A stretch of 64,000 nt of DNA, taken from the NCBI RefSeq assembly GCF_001641085.1, contig NZ_LXIE01000034.1, positions 42,468 through 106,467 on the forward strand, given 5' to 3'. Positions 6,705 to 16,221 of this stretch are shown here, piece by piece (within the stretch, counting starts at the first letter, position 1; each line of letters opens with the position of its first letter). Made by a program: the position numbers and the translations under genes. Below the pieces are notes generated by a model. It had not been told where the DNA came from and ran no database searches. It worked only from the letters and a program-made list of their open reading frames with translations. This stretch comes from Aequorivita soesokkakensis. Lineage in GTDB: Bacteria; Bacteroidota; Bacteroidia; Flavobacteriales; Flavobacteriaceae.

Positions 6705-9569
6705 ATGAAACGCTTATTCCTCACATTTTTTTTATTGTGTTTTTTGCCATTGGTTTCCACCGCCCAAAAATACCAATTCAAGAATTATAAAGTTGAGGAA
6801 GGGCTTGTAAGCAATGAAACTTATGCTATCCTGCAGGATAGCAAAAACAGAATATGGGTTAGCACTACGGGCGGAATAAGCTGTTTCAACGGAAAGACTT
6901 TCAAAAACTACACTACGGACGATGGGCTGGCCTCTAATATTGTGTTCAGTATTTTAGAAGATTCCAAAGGACGTATCTGGGTTGGCACACTGGACAATGG
7001 CATTAGCATTATTGAAAACGGAAAGATCACGAACCCAAAAGGCGTTGATTTTGACTATTTGGGAAGCGCCACTTATATTTTGGAAGGTGGTGATGGCACT
7101 ATTTATATCATTTTCGTAAAAGGTATAGTGACCTATAAAAACGGAAAGCTGGAATACTTGCTGAAAGGAACTGAGGAAAACCAGGTTTCGGGACTTCAAA
7201 GTGCAGATTGGTTTGACGACAATACACTTTATTTGGCCTCATCTAATAGGGGAATCTATAAACTGACCCTTAATCCCTTAAAAATTGAAAACATTTATAA
7301 CGAAAAAAGCGGGGTAAATAATATTTGCTATTCTGTTTTCGTAGATGCCAAAAAAGATGTTTGGGTAGGTGCTTATGGCGAATTATATAAAATTTCAAAC
7401 GGAAAACTTACCAAATATAAATTTAAACAGGAAGATTTTGACAAAAATCGCATTTATGGAATTTATGAAGAAAACGAAAATGAATTCTATTTAAGTTTTG
7501 AAGGCAATGGCTTTGGATTTTTTAATAAGCAAACAGGTGATTTAAAAATAATAAACGAAACACAGGGCCTTCCCAGTAAATATATTTACCGAATAATCAA
7601 AGATACGGAAGGCAATCTTTGGATGACGTCTTATGGCGAAGGAATTATCCGTTTTAGAGATACTTCTTTTAAACTTTATGACGAGAAACAGGGCTTACCA
7701 TCAAAATCTGTTAATTCCATAGCAGAATGGAACGAAGACTGGATTGTTGCTACCGAAGACGGTGCAGTGGCTATTGACAATGAAAAAAACATACGTCAAA
7801 TTACTCCAAACAAACCCATTAAAAACCTTTTGGTAACACCTGAAAACAATCTATTATATACATCTGATGCTGAAGTAAAAGAACTCTCTAAAAACAGCCC
7901 ACCAAAACTTATTGACGAAGGAGATTATAATCTTTTATATAAAGAAGGTGACAAAACTTTTCTTTTTGAAACCAATAAAATAAAAGTTTTGTCGAAAGAT
8001 TCCACGTATTACATCAATACCAGAAAATCAATTGATATGGCTCCCATTGGAGATAGGTATATTCTGTGCAAAATAGCAGGATTATTTCAAATGAAAGGCG
8101 AAAAAGTAGATACCATTCCTGGCTTGAGCCCTTTAAATCATTATGATTTTAGAAGCATCGATATCATTAATACAGACGAAATAATAGCCGGAAGTGAAAA
8201 ACGTTTATACCATATAAGCCTTGTAGGTAATAATTTTAAGATAAAGACATTCGATTTAAGTCTCTTTGGATCCTTAAAATATTTTCGCGCGTTAAAGGTG
8301 GATGGTACCAATTTGTGGCTGGCGGGGCGAGATATGTTATTAAAAGTTGATCTCGATATTTTATTAAAAAAAGATAGTATTGTAGCGACCCAGTTCAGTT
8401 CGATAGCACACTTCCTTCAAAATGACATAGACTTTAATTCTCTTGTAATAACAAAAGACAAAACAGTTTTGGCAAGTTCATTAAGCGGCATGCTCGCCTT
8501 TAATGAAAAAGATTTTATACCAAATACAAATGCTCCAAAACTCGGCCTTTCAGAAATATTTTTGTTTTCAGAACCCTTGGATGATAGTTTGTACAGATTT
8601 AAAAATGAATTGATACTTCCCTACCAAAAAAACTATTTGACCTTCACTATGGAGGCAATAACCTTTACAAACCCGGAAAATGTAAAATATAAATACAGGT
8701 TAAAAGGGCTTCGAAACGGCAACGAATGGTCACAGCCAACGGATGACCCAAATGTTGTGTTTTCATATTTGCCCCCGGGGGAATATACTTTTGAATTTAC
8801 CGCGAGCAATGGTGATGGGGTTTGGCAAAGCACGCCCTACAAATATTCGTTTATTATAAAAGTTCCCTTTTGGCGAACTTGGTTGTTTTGGGTCTCTATA
8901 TTGTCCATAATTGCTTTAGGCGTCTTTCTTTTTTATTATTATAAAAACAAAGCTGAAAAAAAGCGAAACGAAGTCTATACCCATAATCTTATAAAAGCTC
9001 AGGAAGAAGAACGGACGCGCGTGGCACGGGAACTTCACGACAGTGTTGGGCAAAAGCTGATGCTGCTCACCAAAAAAACAAAAACAGCCGGAAACCCGGA
9101 AATGGAATTCCTAGCCAGTAATACTTTGGAAGAATTACGTACCATTTCACGCGGGTTGCATCCTGCCACTTTGGAGCGCTTGGGCCCAACTGCGGCAATA
9201 AAAACAATGATAGACGAAGTGGATGCAAACACAAGCATATTTTTTACGCACGAAATTGAAGACATAGATACTTTTTTAAGCAAGGAAGCATCACTACATT
9301 TGTATAGAATTATTCAAGAAGTGTTAAACAATATGGTAAAACACGCCGAGGCCAAAGCTGCTTCCGTAACCATCGAAAAAAAGAAAAACACCATTGAAGC
9401 TATAATTATGGATAACGGCAAAGGCTTTGAACATTCCGAAAAACTAAAAACAAGCAACAGCCTTGGAATGAAAACATTGTTGGAACGCGCAAAAATATTG
9501 CATTCAAAAATTGATATAAAAAGTCAACTTAACAAAGGCACGACCATAACGCTAATTATTCCAATTTAA
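6705..9569 (+). CDS. Propeller-type sensor histidine kinase (Reg_prop, Y_Y_Y, HisKA_3)
   Basis: A membrane sensor kinase. A signal peptide (1-20) is followed by repeated two-component propeller blades (about 30-620, with recurring D-S-K-x-R-I-W-V motifs), a Y_Y_Y immunoglobulin-like domain (about 635-715), a transmembrane helix (about 724-744) and a NarL-type kinase. The phospho-accepting His778 lies in RELHDSVGQ. The C-terminal HATPase has a DNGKGFEH nucleotide loop and GMKTLLERA. The ligand is unknown; in Bacteroidota such periplasmic propeller sensors often respond to polysaccharides, but no polysaccharide locus is adjacent. The stop overlaps the start of the next gene by one base (TAATG), so the two are a cognate pair. 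Confidence 0.92.
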   Translation: MKRLFLTFFLLCFLPLVSTAQKYQFKNYKVEEGLVSNETYAILQDSKNRIWVSTTGGISCFNGKTFKNYTTDDGLASNIVFSILEDSKGRIWVGTLDNGISIIENGKITNPKGVDFDYLGSATYILEGGDGTIYIIFVKGIVTYKNGKLEYLLKGTEENQVSGLQSADWFDDNTLYLASSNRGIYKLTLNPLKIENIYNEKSGVNNICYSVFVDAKKDVWVGAYGELYKISNGKLTKYKFKQEDFDKNRIYGIYEENENEFYLSFEGNGFGFFNKQTGDLKIINETQGLPSKYIYRIIKDTEGNLWMTSYGEGIIRFRDTSFKLYDEKQGLPSKSVNSIAEWNEDWIVATEDGAVAIDNEKNIRQITPNKPIKNLLVTPENNLLYTSDAEVKELSKNSPPKLIDEGDYNLLYKEGDKTFLFETNKIKVLSKDSTYYINTRKSIDMAPIGDRYILCKIAGLFQMKGEKVDTIPGLSPLNHYDFRSIDIINTDEIIAGSEKRLYHISLVGNNFKIKTFDLSLFGSLKYFRALKVDGTNLWLAGRDMLLKVDLDILLKKDSIVATQFSSIAHFLQNDIDFNSLVITKDKTVLASSLSGMLAFNEKDFIPNTNAPKLGLSEIFLFSEPLDDSLYRFKNELILPYQKNYLTFTMEAITFTNPENVKYKYRLKGLRNGNEWSQPTDDPNVVFSYLPPGEYTFEFTASNGDGVWQSTPYKYSFIIKVPFWRTWLFWVSILSIIALGVFLFYYYKNKAEKKRNEVYTHNLIKAQEEERTRVARELHDSVGQKLMLLTKKTKTAGNPEMEFLASNTLEELRTISRGLHPATLERLGPTAAIKTMIDEVDANTSIFFTHEIEDIDTFLSKEASLHLYRIIQEVLNNMVKHAEAKAASVTIEKKKNTIEAIIMDNGKGFEHSEKLKTSNSLGMKTLLERAKILHSKIDIKSQLNKGTTITLIIPI

Positions 9570-10219
9570 TGATTGAAAAAAAAGACATTTCCATTGTTAT
9601 TGCTGATGATCACCCAATGATCCTCAAAGGTTTGAATGAAGAATTGACAACAAATAATTATAACGTTGTAGGCCAAGCAATAAACGGGATGGAAGCTTTA
9701 GAATTGATTATGGCCAACAGCCCCAACATTGCGCTTTTAGATATTGACATGCCTTTATTAACAGGCTTTGAAGTGATAAAAAAGGCGAAAGAAAAACAAG
9801 TTGATACAAAGTTTATTGTGCTTTCCTTTCACAAGGAAAACGATTACATTTCTCAAGCCAAAGCCCTTCAGATAAATGGCTATTTACTAAAAGAAGATTC
9901 TTTTTCAGAAATTGAAAAATGTATTGAATGTGTCTTAAATAATGAAATATATTTCAGCCGCGCTTTTAATGCGGATTCGCTTCAAAGTGTTTCGGAGGAT
10001 TTGAAAAGAATAAAGCATCTAACTTCTTCCGAAAAGACCATATTAAAATTAGTTTCCGAACAAATGAGCAGTCAGGACATTGCAGAAACGCTTTTTATTT
10101 CTATCCGCACCGTTGAAAAGCACCGAAGTAATATTATTACAAAGCTAGAGCTGGAAAACACCACAAATGCACTTACAAACTGGGCGTATTTTCATAGAAA
10201 TGTGATCAAAGAACTTTAG
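9569..10219 (+). CDS. LuxR/NarL-family response regulator
   Basis: A receiver domain (1-125) has the acidic pair Asp13/Asp14 and phospho-acceptor Asp58 in LLDIDMP. A LuxR-type helix-turn-helix follows at about 150-205 (LTSSEKTILKLVSEQMSSQDIAETLFISIRTVEKHRSNI, given here in pieces of one motif). The start overlaps the sensor kinase stop by one base, which implies translational coupling. Its targets are not identifiable. The gene ends two bases before the convergent esterase-like gene with no visible terminator between them. Confidence 0.93.
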   Translation: MIEKKDISIVIADDHPMILKGLNEELTTNNYNVVGQAINGMEALELIMANSPNIALLDIDMPLLTGFEVIKKAKEKQVDTKFIVLSFHKENDYISQAKALQINGYLLKEDSFSEIEKCIECVLNNEIYFSRAFNADSLQSVSEDLKRIKHLTSSEKTILKLVSEQMSSQDIAETLFISIRTVEKHRSNIITKLELENTTNALTNWAYFHRNVIKEL

Positions 10220-10221
10220 AT

Positions 10222-11370
10222 TTAATACCCAAAATCATTCTTGATTTTATCTGCCCGGTCCAATAATTTATCAACCGTAATAAAATCAACTTCTTCTTTG
10301 TCATAAGCACCCTGAAAGATTTTCATCGCTTTTTTTGGCTCACCCGTTTCTTCATAATAACGTCCCAAATAATAATCCCCAAGCACCGTATCTGGATATT
10401 GTTTTTTAGCAAGTGTAGCAATTTCGCGCAGTGATTCCCACTGGTTTTTCTTTTCGGCAGCAGTTGCTGTGGCTATAAAATCGTTTACGCGAATGTTGTT
10501 TGTTATCCCAAAAAGATCTTCAATAACCTTATACTTATCCAATAAATATTGGCTGATTGGCGTATCCATTTTCAGTAACACTTCGCTGTATTCCTTTTTG
10601 CTGATGGGTCTGTAAACGGAAAATATTTTTTCCAAAGCATTTGGAATGCCCCGACCTCCCAAAGAATAATGGGTTGCTCCATCAAAATTATCATAATAAT
10701 AATTAAAGGATTTACTTTTCAATCCATTTAATTGCGCATTTAAACCTTCCGTAGATTCCATCAATCCTTTAATGTCATCGGTTCCGGTAGCCATGTAATA
10801 AAATATTTTTCCGGGTATTTGTGGAATTCGCTCCACAAGCCGTTCTTCCATCATCGGCGCCATATCTGGGCTCAAATTGATGTAGCCATTCAATAATGGC
10901 GGATCTTTAAAAAGATAATAGTTTAGGAAATTTGCCGTGAAATCGTGCCCAACGCCAATAATGAATTTTGCCGTGCGGTATTTTTTATCAATATAGGGAA
11001 TCAATTCCATCCCGATAAATTCAAAAAACTGGGCGCCTTTTTCCCCGGGCATAAAAGTTTCATCATCGTATGAACAATCTTCATAACGGCTGTCGCCCTG
11101 CATAACCCCCACAACAATGGACTCTGGCATGTCTTCCCAATAACTGAAATAATCTACATTTCCAGCCACTGGCTCAAAAAGATAATCGGCATCCAGCACC
11201 AAAACAATTGGGTATTTTTTATCGGTATTGGTTTCATAATTTCTTGGAAGCTGAATTTTCAACCTTCGGGATTCACCGAGTTTGGTCGAGTTGAATTCTT
11301 CATAAATAATTTGGGAAAAAGAAGCGTAATTAATGAAAACGCAGAAAGCGAAAAGCAGGAATTTTTTCAT
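10222..11370 (-). CDS. Exported alpha/beta-hydrolase (esterase D-like) with C-terminal TPR
   Basis: A signal peptide (about 1-19, ending ASFSQ) precedes an esterase D/IroE-like alpha/beta-hydrolase domain: NYETNTDKKYPIVLVLDADYLF is the typical entry strand. The nucleophile elbow appears as FIIGVGHDF, where the usual GxSxG reads G-V-G-H-D. The canonical Ser is therefore not evident, and activity is doubtful or uses another residue. Residues about 300-375 form TPR-like helices (LGDYYLGRYYEETGEPKKAMKIFQ, split between helices). It is probably periplasmic and its function is unknown. Confidence 0.75.
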   Translation of the reverse strand: MKKFLLFAFCVFINYASFSQIIYEEFNSTKLGESRRLKIQLPRNYETNTDKKYPIVLVLDADYLFEPVAGNVDYFSYWEDMPESIVVGVMQGDSRYEDCSYDDETFMPGEKGAQFFEFIGMELIPYIDKKYRTAKFIIGVGHDFTANFLNYYLFKDPPLLNGYINLSPDMAPMMEERLVERIPQIPGKIFYYMATGTDDIKGLMESTEGLNAQLNGLKSKSFNYYYDNFDGATHYSLGGRGIPNALEKIFSVYRPISKKEYSEVLLKMDTPISQYLLDKYKVIEDLFGITNNIRVNDFIATATAAEKKNQWESLREIATLAKKQYPDTVLGDYYLGRYYEETGEPKKAMKIFQGAYDKEEVDFITVDKLLDRADKIKNDFGY

Positions 11371-11450
11371 TGGTTAGTTTTTTTTAGCTGCGGAAAGATA
11401 ACAAATTTTGAGTTTGTGGTTTTTTCAGAAGAAAAAATAAATCAGAAATA

Positions 11451-12422
11451 TTACAACTTTACACGTTTGCTATTATAAAGAGGAAGCAATACCAAGGAAA
11501 GCACACCAAAAAAGACAATAGAAGTAATGTTTGAAATCCACACAATCCATCCAAAAGCAACGCCAACGGTTTTTGCGACCCCAAAAACGGTCAAGATACC
11601 TGCAACGGCAGCGGGATAGGTTCCGAAGCCACTATTTGTAAAGGCAAAAGTGAAACTACCCACCACAAAAGTGATAATAATGGTGCCAAAAGGAATGTTC
11701 GCAGTTTCGGGCAAAGCGTGCAATGCAGTATAGAAGGAAAGTAAATAAAGCCCCCAAATAACAAAAGTATGAAAAAGAAAAGCTCCTTTTTTCTTCATTT
11801 TTAAAATGCTGAAAACACCCTCCTTTAAACCGATTATAAAGTTTTTCAGCTTTTTGTTTATGTTCGATTTTGAAAATTTAATATACAGCGGAATGCTTAT
11901 TCCAACCAAAACAATTCCAAAGATGATTATATATAAAAGTGATGGTGGAATGCTTTGAATAACGTATTCATATAAAACATCAAATTTTATTGCCAATGCC
12001 AAAACCGTGAAAAAGAGAAGAAAAATAAGATCGACCACTCTTTCAGAAATTATAGTGCCGAAGCCCTTTTGAAAAGGAACACCTTCATATTTATCCAAAA
12101 TAATACCTCGGGAAACCTCGCCACTCTTCGGAATAAAAATATTCATCAAATAAGCCACGGAGATTGCCATAAAATTGTTGGCCAATTTGGTTTTATAACC
12201 CAAGGGTTCCAACATAAAACTCCAACGGTATGATCTTGAAAGGTGGCTCAAAACACTAAACGCAACCGAAAGCAACACAAAGCCATAATTTGCATCAGCA
12301 AAATATTTTTTTGTTTCTTCCAGCTGCTGTGGTGTGAATGATTGATAGATATACCAAATCAGGAAAACTCCCAACCCCAATGGAATTGCAATCTGCAAAA
12401 ATTTTGAAAGGGAGCGGCTCAA
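11451..12422 (-). CDS. Flippase-like integral membrane protein (LPG synthase TM / UPF0104 family)
   Basis: A 323-residue polytopic membrane protein with about eight hydrophobic segments. Family features include LSRSYRW near residue 65 and a glycine/serine-rich FTNSGFGTYPAAVAGI segment near the C-terminus. Members flip or export lipids, or form the membrane half of lysyl-phosphatidylglycerol synthase; no catalytic C-terminal domain is present here. The start is TTG (12422), because no ATG occurs before residue 70. The TTG lies one base after the panD stop, so it is the last gene of a panC-panD-flippase operon. A direct link to pantothenate is not implied. Confidence 0.8.
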   Translation of the reverse strand: MSRSLSKFLQIAIPLGLGVFLIWYIYQSFTPQQLEETKKYFADANYGFVLLSVAFSVLSHLSRSYRWSFMLEPLGYKTKLANNFMAISVAYLMNIFIPKSGEVSRGIILDKYEGVPFQKGFGTIISERVVDLIFLLFFTVLALAIKFDVLYEYVIQSIPPSLLYIIIFGIVLVGISIPLYIKFSKSNINKKLKNFIIGLKEGVFSILKMKKKGAFLFHTFVIWGLYLLSFYTALHALPETANIPFGTIIITFVVGSFTFAFTNSGFGTYPAAVAGILTVFGVAKTVGVAFGWIVWISNITSIVFFGVLSLVLLPLYNSKRVKL

Positions 12423-12423
12423 G

Positions 12424-12774
12424 TTAGCGGAGTAGGTTTGTTTCCTCGTTTGGGAAAACCAAGGCAGGCTTAAAGGCTTTTGCCTCTTCCACTTCCATTA
12501 AGGCGTATGTGATAAGTATAAGCACATCGCCCGGAGCAACGCGTCTGGCGGCGGCACCGTTTAAAGTGATTTCACCACTGTTGCGTGGGCCTGGAATGGC
12601 GTAGGTTTCAAGACGTTCGCCGTTATTGTTGTTTACAATTTGAACTTTTTCGCCTTCAATAATGTTGGCTGCGTCCATTAAATCCTCATCAATAGTGATG
12701 CTGCCGATATAATTTAGATCGGCGCCTGTAACTTTCACTCTATGGATTTTAGATTTTACTACGTGTATTTGCAT
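12424..12774 (-). CDS. panD: Aspartate 1-decarboxylase
   Basis: Converts L-aspartate to beta-alanine for pantothenate synthesis. It is a pyruvoyl enzyme that self-cleaves between Gly24 and Ser25, both visible in the motif NYIGSITID. The 116-residue length and the motifs [22 protein letters not shown] and [12 protein letters not shown] are typical. It lies 12 bases after panC, whose product condenses this beta-alanine with pantoate. Confidence 0.96.
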   Translation of the reverse strand: MQIHVVKSKIHRVKVTGADLNYIGSITIDEDLMDAANIIEGEKVQIVNNNNGERLETYAIPGPRNSGEITLNGAAARRVAPGDVLILITYALMEVEEAKAFKPALVFPNEETNLLR

Positions 12775-12786
12775 GGTGCAAAGATA

Positions 12787-13632
12787 TTAATTTAAAGGCA
12801 TATTGTCTATTAACCGAACTTCGCCCGCAAATGCCGCGATAAAAGCTCTGTATTTTGAGGCTTTGGTTTTTCGCTTTGCAGTTTTAAGGGTTTTTTCGTT
12901 GGCAATTTCAAAATATTCCAATTTCAAGTGGGGGTTTTGCAAAAACCGTTCCGCAACCAGCGTATTCAAATCTGCTATGGAAGTAGTGCTGAATTTTTTC
13001 CGAACTTCATTCAATGTTCTATATATGATAGCAGCCTCTTCAAACTGTTTCGCCGTTAGTCGTTTATTTCGCGAGCTCATTGCAAGTCCGTTCTTTTCCC
13101 TTAAAATAGGGCATCCCACGATGTTTACGGGAAGATTTTCTATAGAAACCAATTTCTTTACTATCTGCAATTGCTGAAAATCCTTTTCGCCAAAATAGGC
13201 AGTGTCAGGTTTCACAATTTTTATGAGTTTGCTCACAATTGTTCCCACTCCGTCAAAATGTCCTTTTCGGTGCTTGCCTTCCATTTCATTCTCAAGACCA
13301 CCAAAATTATAGTGCTTTGCTGAGACGGCGTCTTCATATAAATCTGAAACCTCGGGCAGATACACAATTATTTCGCCTTTTAATTTTTTTAATAATGAAA
13401 TATCGTCATCCGGAGTGCGCGGATATTTTTGAAGATCTGAATTATTATTGAATTGGGTAGGGTTTACGAATATACTTACCACAACCAAATTGTTTTCGCC
13501 TAAAGCTTTATTTACCAGTGAAATATGCCCATTATGCAATGCACCCATCGTTGGCACAAAACCTATTTTTCCGATTTTCTTAGTGGAAGACAAGGCCTGC
13601 ACCAATGTTTCTTTCTGGGTATATACAACCAT
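12787..13632 (-). CDS. panC: Pantothenate synthetase (pantoate-beta-alanine ligase)
   Basis: ATP-dependent condensation of pantoate and beta-alanine. HIGH-like nucleotidyl-transferase motifs are visible: VPTMGALHNGHISLV with its HxGH, FVNPTQFN, YFGEKDFQQL, and the KMSKS-equivalent MSSRNKRL. At 281 residues it is of normal length. It is the first gene of the panC-panD-flippase operon. panB is not in this window. A divergent GT5-like gene starts 128 bases away. Confidence 0.96.
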   Translation of the reverse strand: MVVYTQKETLVQALSSTKKIGKIGFVPTMGALHNGHISLVNKALGENNLVVVSIFVNPTQFNNNSDLQKYPRTPDDDISLLKKLKGEIIVYLPEVSDLYEDAVSAKHYNFGGLENEMEGKHRKGHFDGVGTIVSKLIKIVKPDTAYFGEKDFQQLQIVKKLVSIENLPVNIVGCPILREKNGLAMSSRNKRLTAKQFEEAAIIYRTLNEVRKKFSTTSIADLNTLVAERFLQNPHLKLEYFEIANEKTLKTAKRKTKASKYRAFIAAFAGEVRLIDNMPLN

Positions 13633-13691
13633 AAAATTGGGTTAAGAGCGGGCAAAATTAATATATTAAAGACAATCTACATAAATTTTCG

Positions 13692-13699
13692 TAATTTTG
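13692..13699 (+). promoter_or_regulatory. Candidate -7 element (TAATTTTG) for the GT5-like gene
   Basis: Exact match to TAnnTTTG, 61 bases before the ATG at 13761. No clear TTG lies at the expected distance upstream. Confidence 0.45.
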
Positions 13700-13760
13700 C
13701 GTGTTTTTAAACGCCTCCATGCTTTGGGGCGAATTTTGAATAATACCTAAAACCCAATAG

Positions 13761-14570
13761 ATGAAAGATAAAAGAGTCTTGTATGTGTCTTCAGAAGTAA
13801 TACCCTACCTTCCCGAGACCGAGATTTCTTCAATGTCGTTTGAAGCTCCGCGAATGATTAACAATAACGATGGCCAGATTCGTATCTTCATGCCCCGTTA
13901 CGGAAATATTAATGAAAGAAGGCACCAGCTTCACGAAGTTATCCGCCTTTCTGGAATGAACTTGGTTATCAACGATCTTGATATGCCTTTAATTATTAAA
14001 GTTGCATCCATCCCGAAAGAACGCATTCAGGTTTATTTTATTGATAACGAAGACTATTTTAAGCGCAAGGCCACCTATGCCGATGAAGAAGGAAATTTTT
14101 ATAAAGACAATGACGAACGCGCTATTTTCTTCGCAAAAGGTGTAATTGAAACCGTAAAAAAACTAAACTGGGCGCCAGATATTATTCACGTTCACGGCTG
14201 GCTGGCTTCATTTTTGCCGCTATACCTACGGAATTATTATGGGAACGAACCACTTTTTGAAAACAGTAAAATAGTTACCTCTGTATACAATCAAGGCTTC
14301 GAAGGAACGTTAGCTAAAAACACGATAGACAAAGTAAGGTTTGATGCCATTGACGATGACGTTATTGCAGATTTGGAAGAACCCAATTATGTTAATTTGA
14401 TGAAAATTGCCATCAAAAATTCGGATGCAATCATCGTTGGTTCGGAAGAAATACCAAAAGAGCTTGAAGAATATCTTAACAATCTCGAAAAGCCAGTGTT
14501 AAAATATCATAATATGGAAAATTTTTCGCAGGCATATTTAGACTTTTACCGGTCAAAAGTTTTAAAGTAA
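13761..14570 (+). CDS. Stand-alone glycogen/starch synthase N-terminal (GT5) domain protein
   Basis: The 269 residues correspond only to the acceptor-side half of GT5 glycogen synthases: VLYVSSEVIPYLPETEISS (the position of the usual K-x-G-G-L loop), IRIFMPRYGNI, and PDIIHVHGWLASFLPLYLR. The C-terminal Rossmann half, which binds the nucleotide sugar, is absent, and the KTGGL motif is replaced by ETEISS. A normal synthase activity is therefore unlikely. The frame is intact with strong coding character, so it is not simply a broken gene. It is divergent from panC. A structural or regulatory role is possible but unproven. Confidence 0.8.
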   Translation: MKDKRVLYVSSEVIPYLPETEISSMSFEAPRMINNNDGQIRIFMPRYGNINERRHQLHEVIRLSGMNLVINDLDMPLIIKVASIPKERIQVYFIDNEDYFKRKATYADEEGNFYKDNDERAIFFAKGVIETVKKLNWAPDIIHVHGWLASFLPLYLRNYYGNEPLFENSKIVTSVYNQGFEGTLAKNTIDKVRFDAIDDDVIADLEEPNYVNLMKIAIKNSDAIIVGSEEIPKELEEYLNNLEKPVLKYHNMENFSQAYLDFYRSKVLK

Positions 14571-14670
14571 ATAATCTTCCTTATTAATGATGAAAGCAGC
14601 CATTACTGGAGTTTACAATATTTTAAAAAAATGGCAAATCACATCTTATCTATAAAAATTAATAAAACTG

Positions 14671-16212
14671 ATGAAAATTAAAAATTTGTTGCCCATAGCT
14701 GGTGCTATTTTGTTTTTTGTAATTGCATTATCTTCCTGCAAAGAAGACATTTCCACAATTGGCTCTGAAGTTTTGGGAACCGAAACTCCAAATGGTATTT
14801 TGGACGACTCACAAACTGTCGTGGCATATAGCAGAAAACTTGGGCCATTGCAGAGTAACAGACTTCCGGCATACCAGCTAGGCATATACAACGATCCGGT
14901 ATATGGAAAATCAAAAGTGAATTTACTGTCACAGTTAACGCTGGAATCCAATGATCCAAAATTTGGCGATAGCGCAGAAGTAGATAGCGTTTTTGTGTAC
15001 CTTCCATTTTTTAGTACGGCAACAACAGTAGACAGTGTAACAACCTATGAATTGGATTCAATCTTTGGCTCTACACCAATAAATGTTTCCATCTTTCCTT
15101 CAAATTATTTTTTAAGGGACTATGATCCTAATTCCGGTTTTGAGGAATTACAGAATTACTATACTGACCAGGGACCAACTTTTGAAGAATATTTAGGCCC
15201 TGAATTGGCCAATGTGGAAAACTTCATCCCAACCCACAATGGCTATATTTTAAATGAAGGGGAAGACGATGAAGTGAAATTGCCACCAGGCCTTCGGGTA
15301 AAGCTCCCTGTGGAATTCTTCCAAGAAAAAATTATCGATATGGAAGGAACTCCGGAGCTTCGGAACAGCAATAACTTCAAAAATTATATGAGAGGCCTCT
15401 ATTTTAAAGTAGATTCCCCTACAGACAATGGAAGTCTGTTTATTTTCGACGTTACAAAAGCTTTCGTTTCCATTTTCTACAGTTATGATAATGAAACAGA
15501 TCCGGACACTCGCGATAATGCAACTTTTAGACTGAATATGAATGCGATAAGCGTAAACACTTTTGAAAACCAGTTGCCACAGCAAATTCAGACCGCAATA
15601 GAAAACCCAAATATTCAAACAGGGGATGAAAATCTATACCTGCGTGGCGGCGACGGAATTATATCAGTAGTTGAACTTTTCGGAAAGGATAATGACAACA
15701 ACGGGGTTGCAGATGAATTGGAAATACTTCGCGATAAAAAATGGCTTATTAACGAAGCCAATCTAATTTTTTATGTAAATCAGGATATTATGGTTGGTGG
15801 GAGCACGGAACCGGAAAGAATTATAATCTATGATCTTAAAAACAGCAATGTATTGGCAGATTATAATTTAGACACAACCAATGGGCTGGAAGCAGCAGAT
15901 GCCTTGACAATACATTACGGAAAGTTGCAAAAGGGAAGTGATGGCAACGGGCAGTATTATAAAATGAAAATTACCAATCACATAAGTAATTTAATCAATA
16001 AAGACAGTACCAATGTGCCTTTAGGAATTGTGGTTTCACAAAACGTGCTTACAAGGACTACCCAAAAACTTCAAAACCCAATGGAACCTAGTATTGAACA
16101 AGTTCCATCAAGTAGCGTTATTTCACCGGAAGGAACCGTTCTTTACGGAAACGCCAGCCCAAACCAAGAAAAAAGATTAAAGCTCCAAATTTATTATACT
16201 GAACCAAACTAA
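14671..16212 (+). CDS. DUF4270 family lipoprotein
   Basis: The signal peptide ends in FFVIALSSC with the lipobox Cys near residue 24, so the product is probably anchored in the outer membrane. The 513-residue mature sequence carries the family hallmarks VVAYSRKLGPLQSNRLPAYQ and GIYNDPVYGKSKVNLLSQL and many beta strands. DUF4270 proteins are common in Bacteroidota and have no assigned function. The gene ends 9 bases before glmS, so the two are likely co-transcribed. Confidence 0.88.
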   Translation: MKIKNLLPIAGAILFFVIALSSCKEDISTIGSEVLGTETPNGILDDSQTVVAYSRKLGPLQSNRLPAYQLGIYNDPVYGKSKVNLLSQLTLESNDPKFGDSAEVDSVFVYLPFFSTATTVDSVTTYELDSIFGSTPINVSIFPSNYFLRDYDPNSGFEELQNYYTDQGPTFEEYLGPELANVENFIPTHNGYILNEGEDDEVKLPPGLRVKLPVEFFQEKIIDMEGTPELRNSNNFKNYMRGLYFKVDSPTDNGSLFIFDVTKAFVSIFYSYDNETDPDTRDNATFRLNMNAISVNTFENQLPQQIQTAIENPNIQTGDENLYLRGGDGIISVVELFGKDNDNNGVADELEILRDKKWLINEANLIFYVNQDIMVGGSTEPERIIIYDLKNSNVLADYNLDTTNGLEAADALTIHYGKLQKGSDGNGQYYKMKITNHISNLINKDSTNVPLGIVVSQNVLTRTTQKLQNPMEPSIEQVPSSSVISPEGTVLYGNASPNQEKRLKLQIYYTEPN

Positions 16213-16221
16213 ACCCTGCTT

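Noticed and set aside
14588..14656. 22-codon ORF starting MMKAAITGVY between the GT5-like and DUF4270 genes
   Set aside because: No family match, no promoter and no conservation evidence. Too short to support.
16213..16221. glmS ribozyme or other riboswitch upstream of glmS
   Set aside because: The gap is only 9 bases, with no room for a structured RNA.
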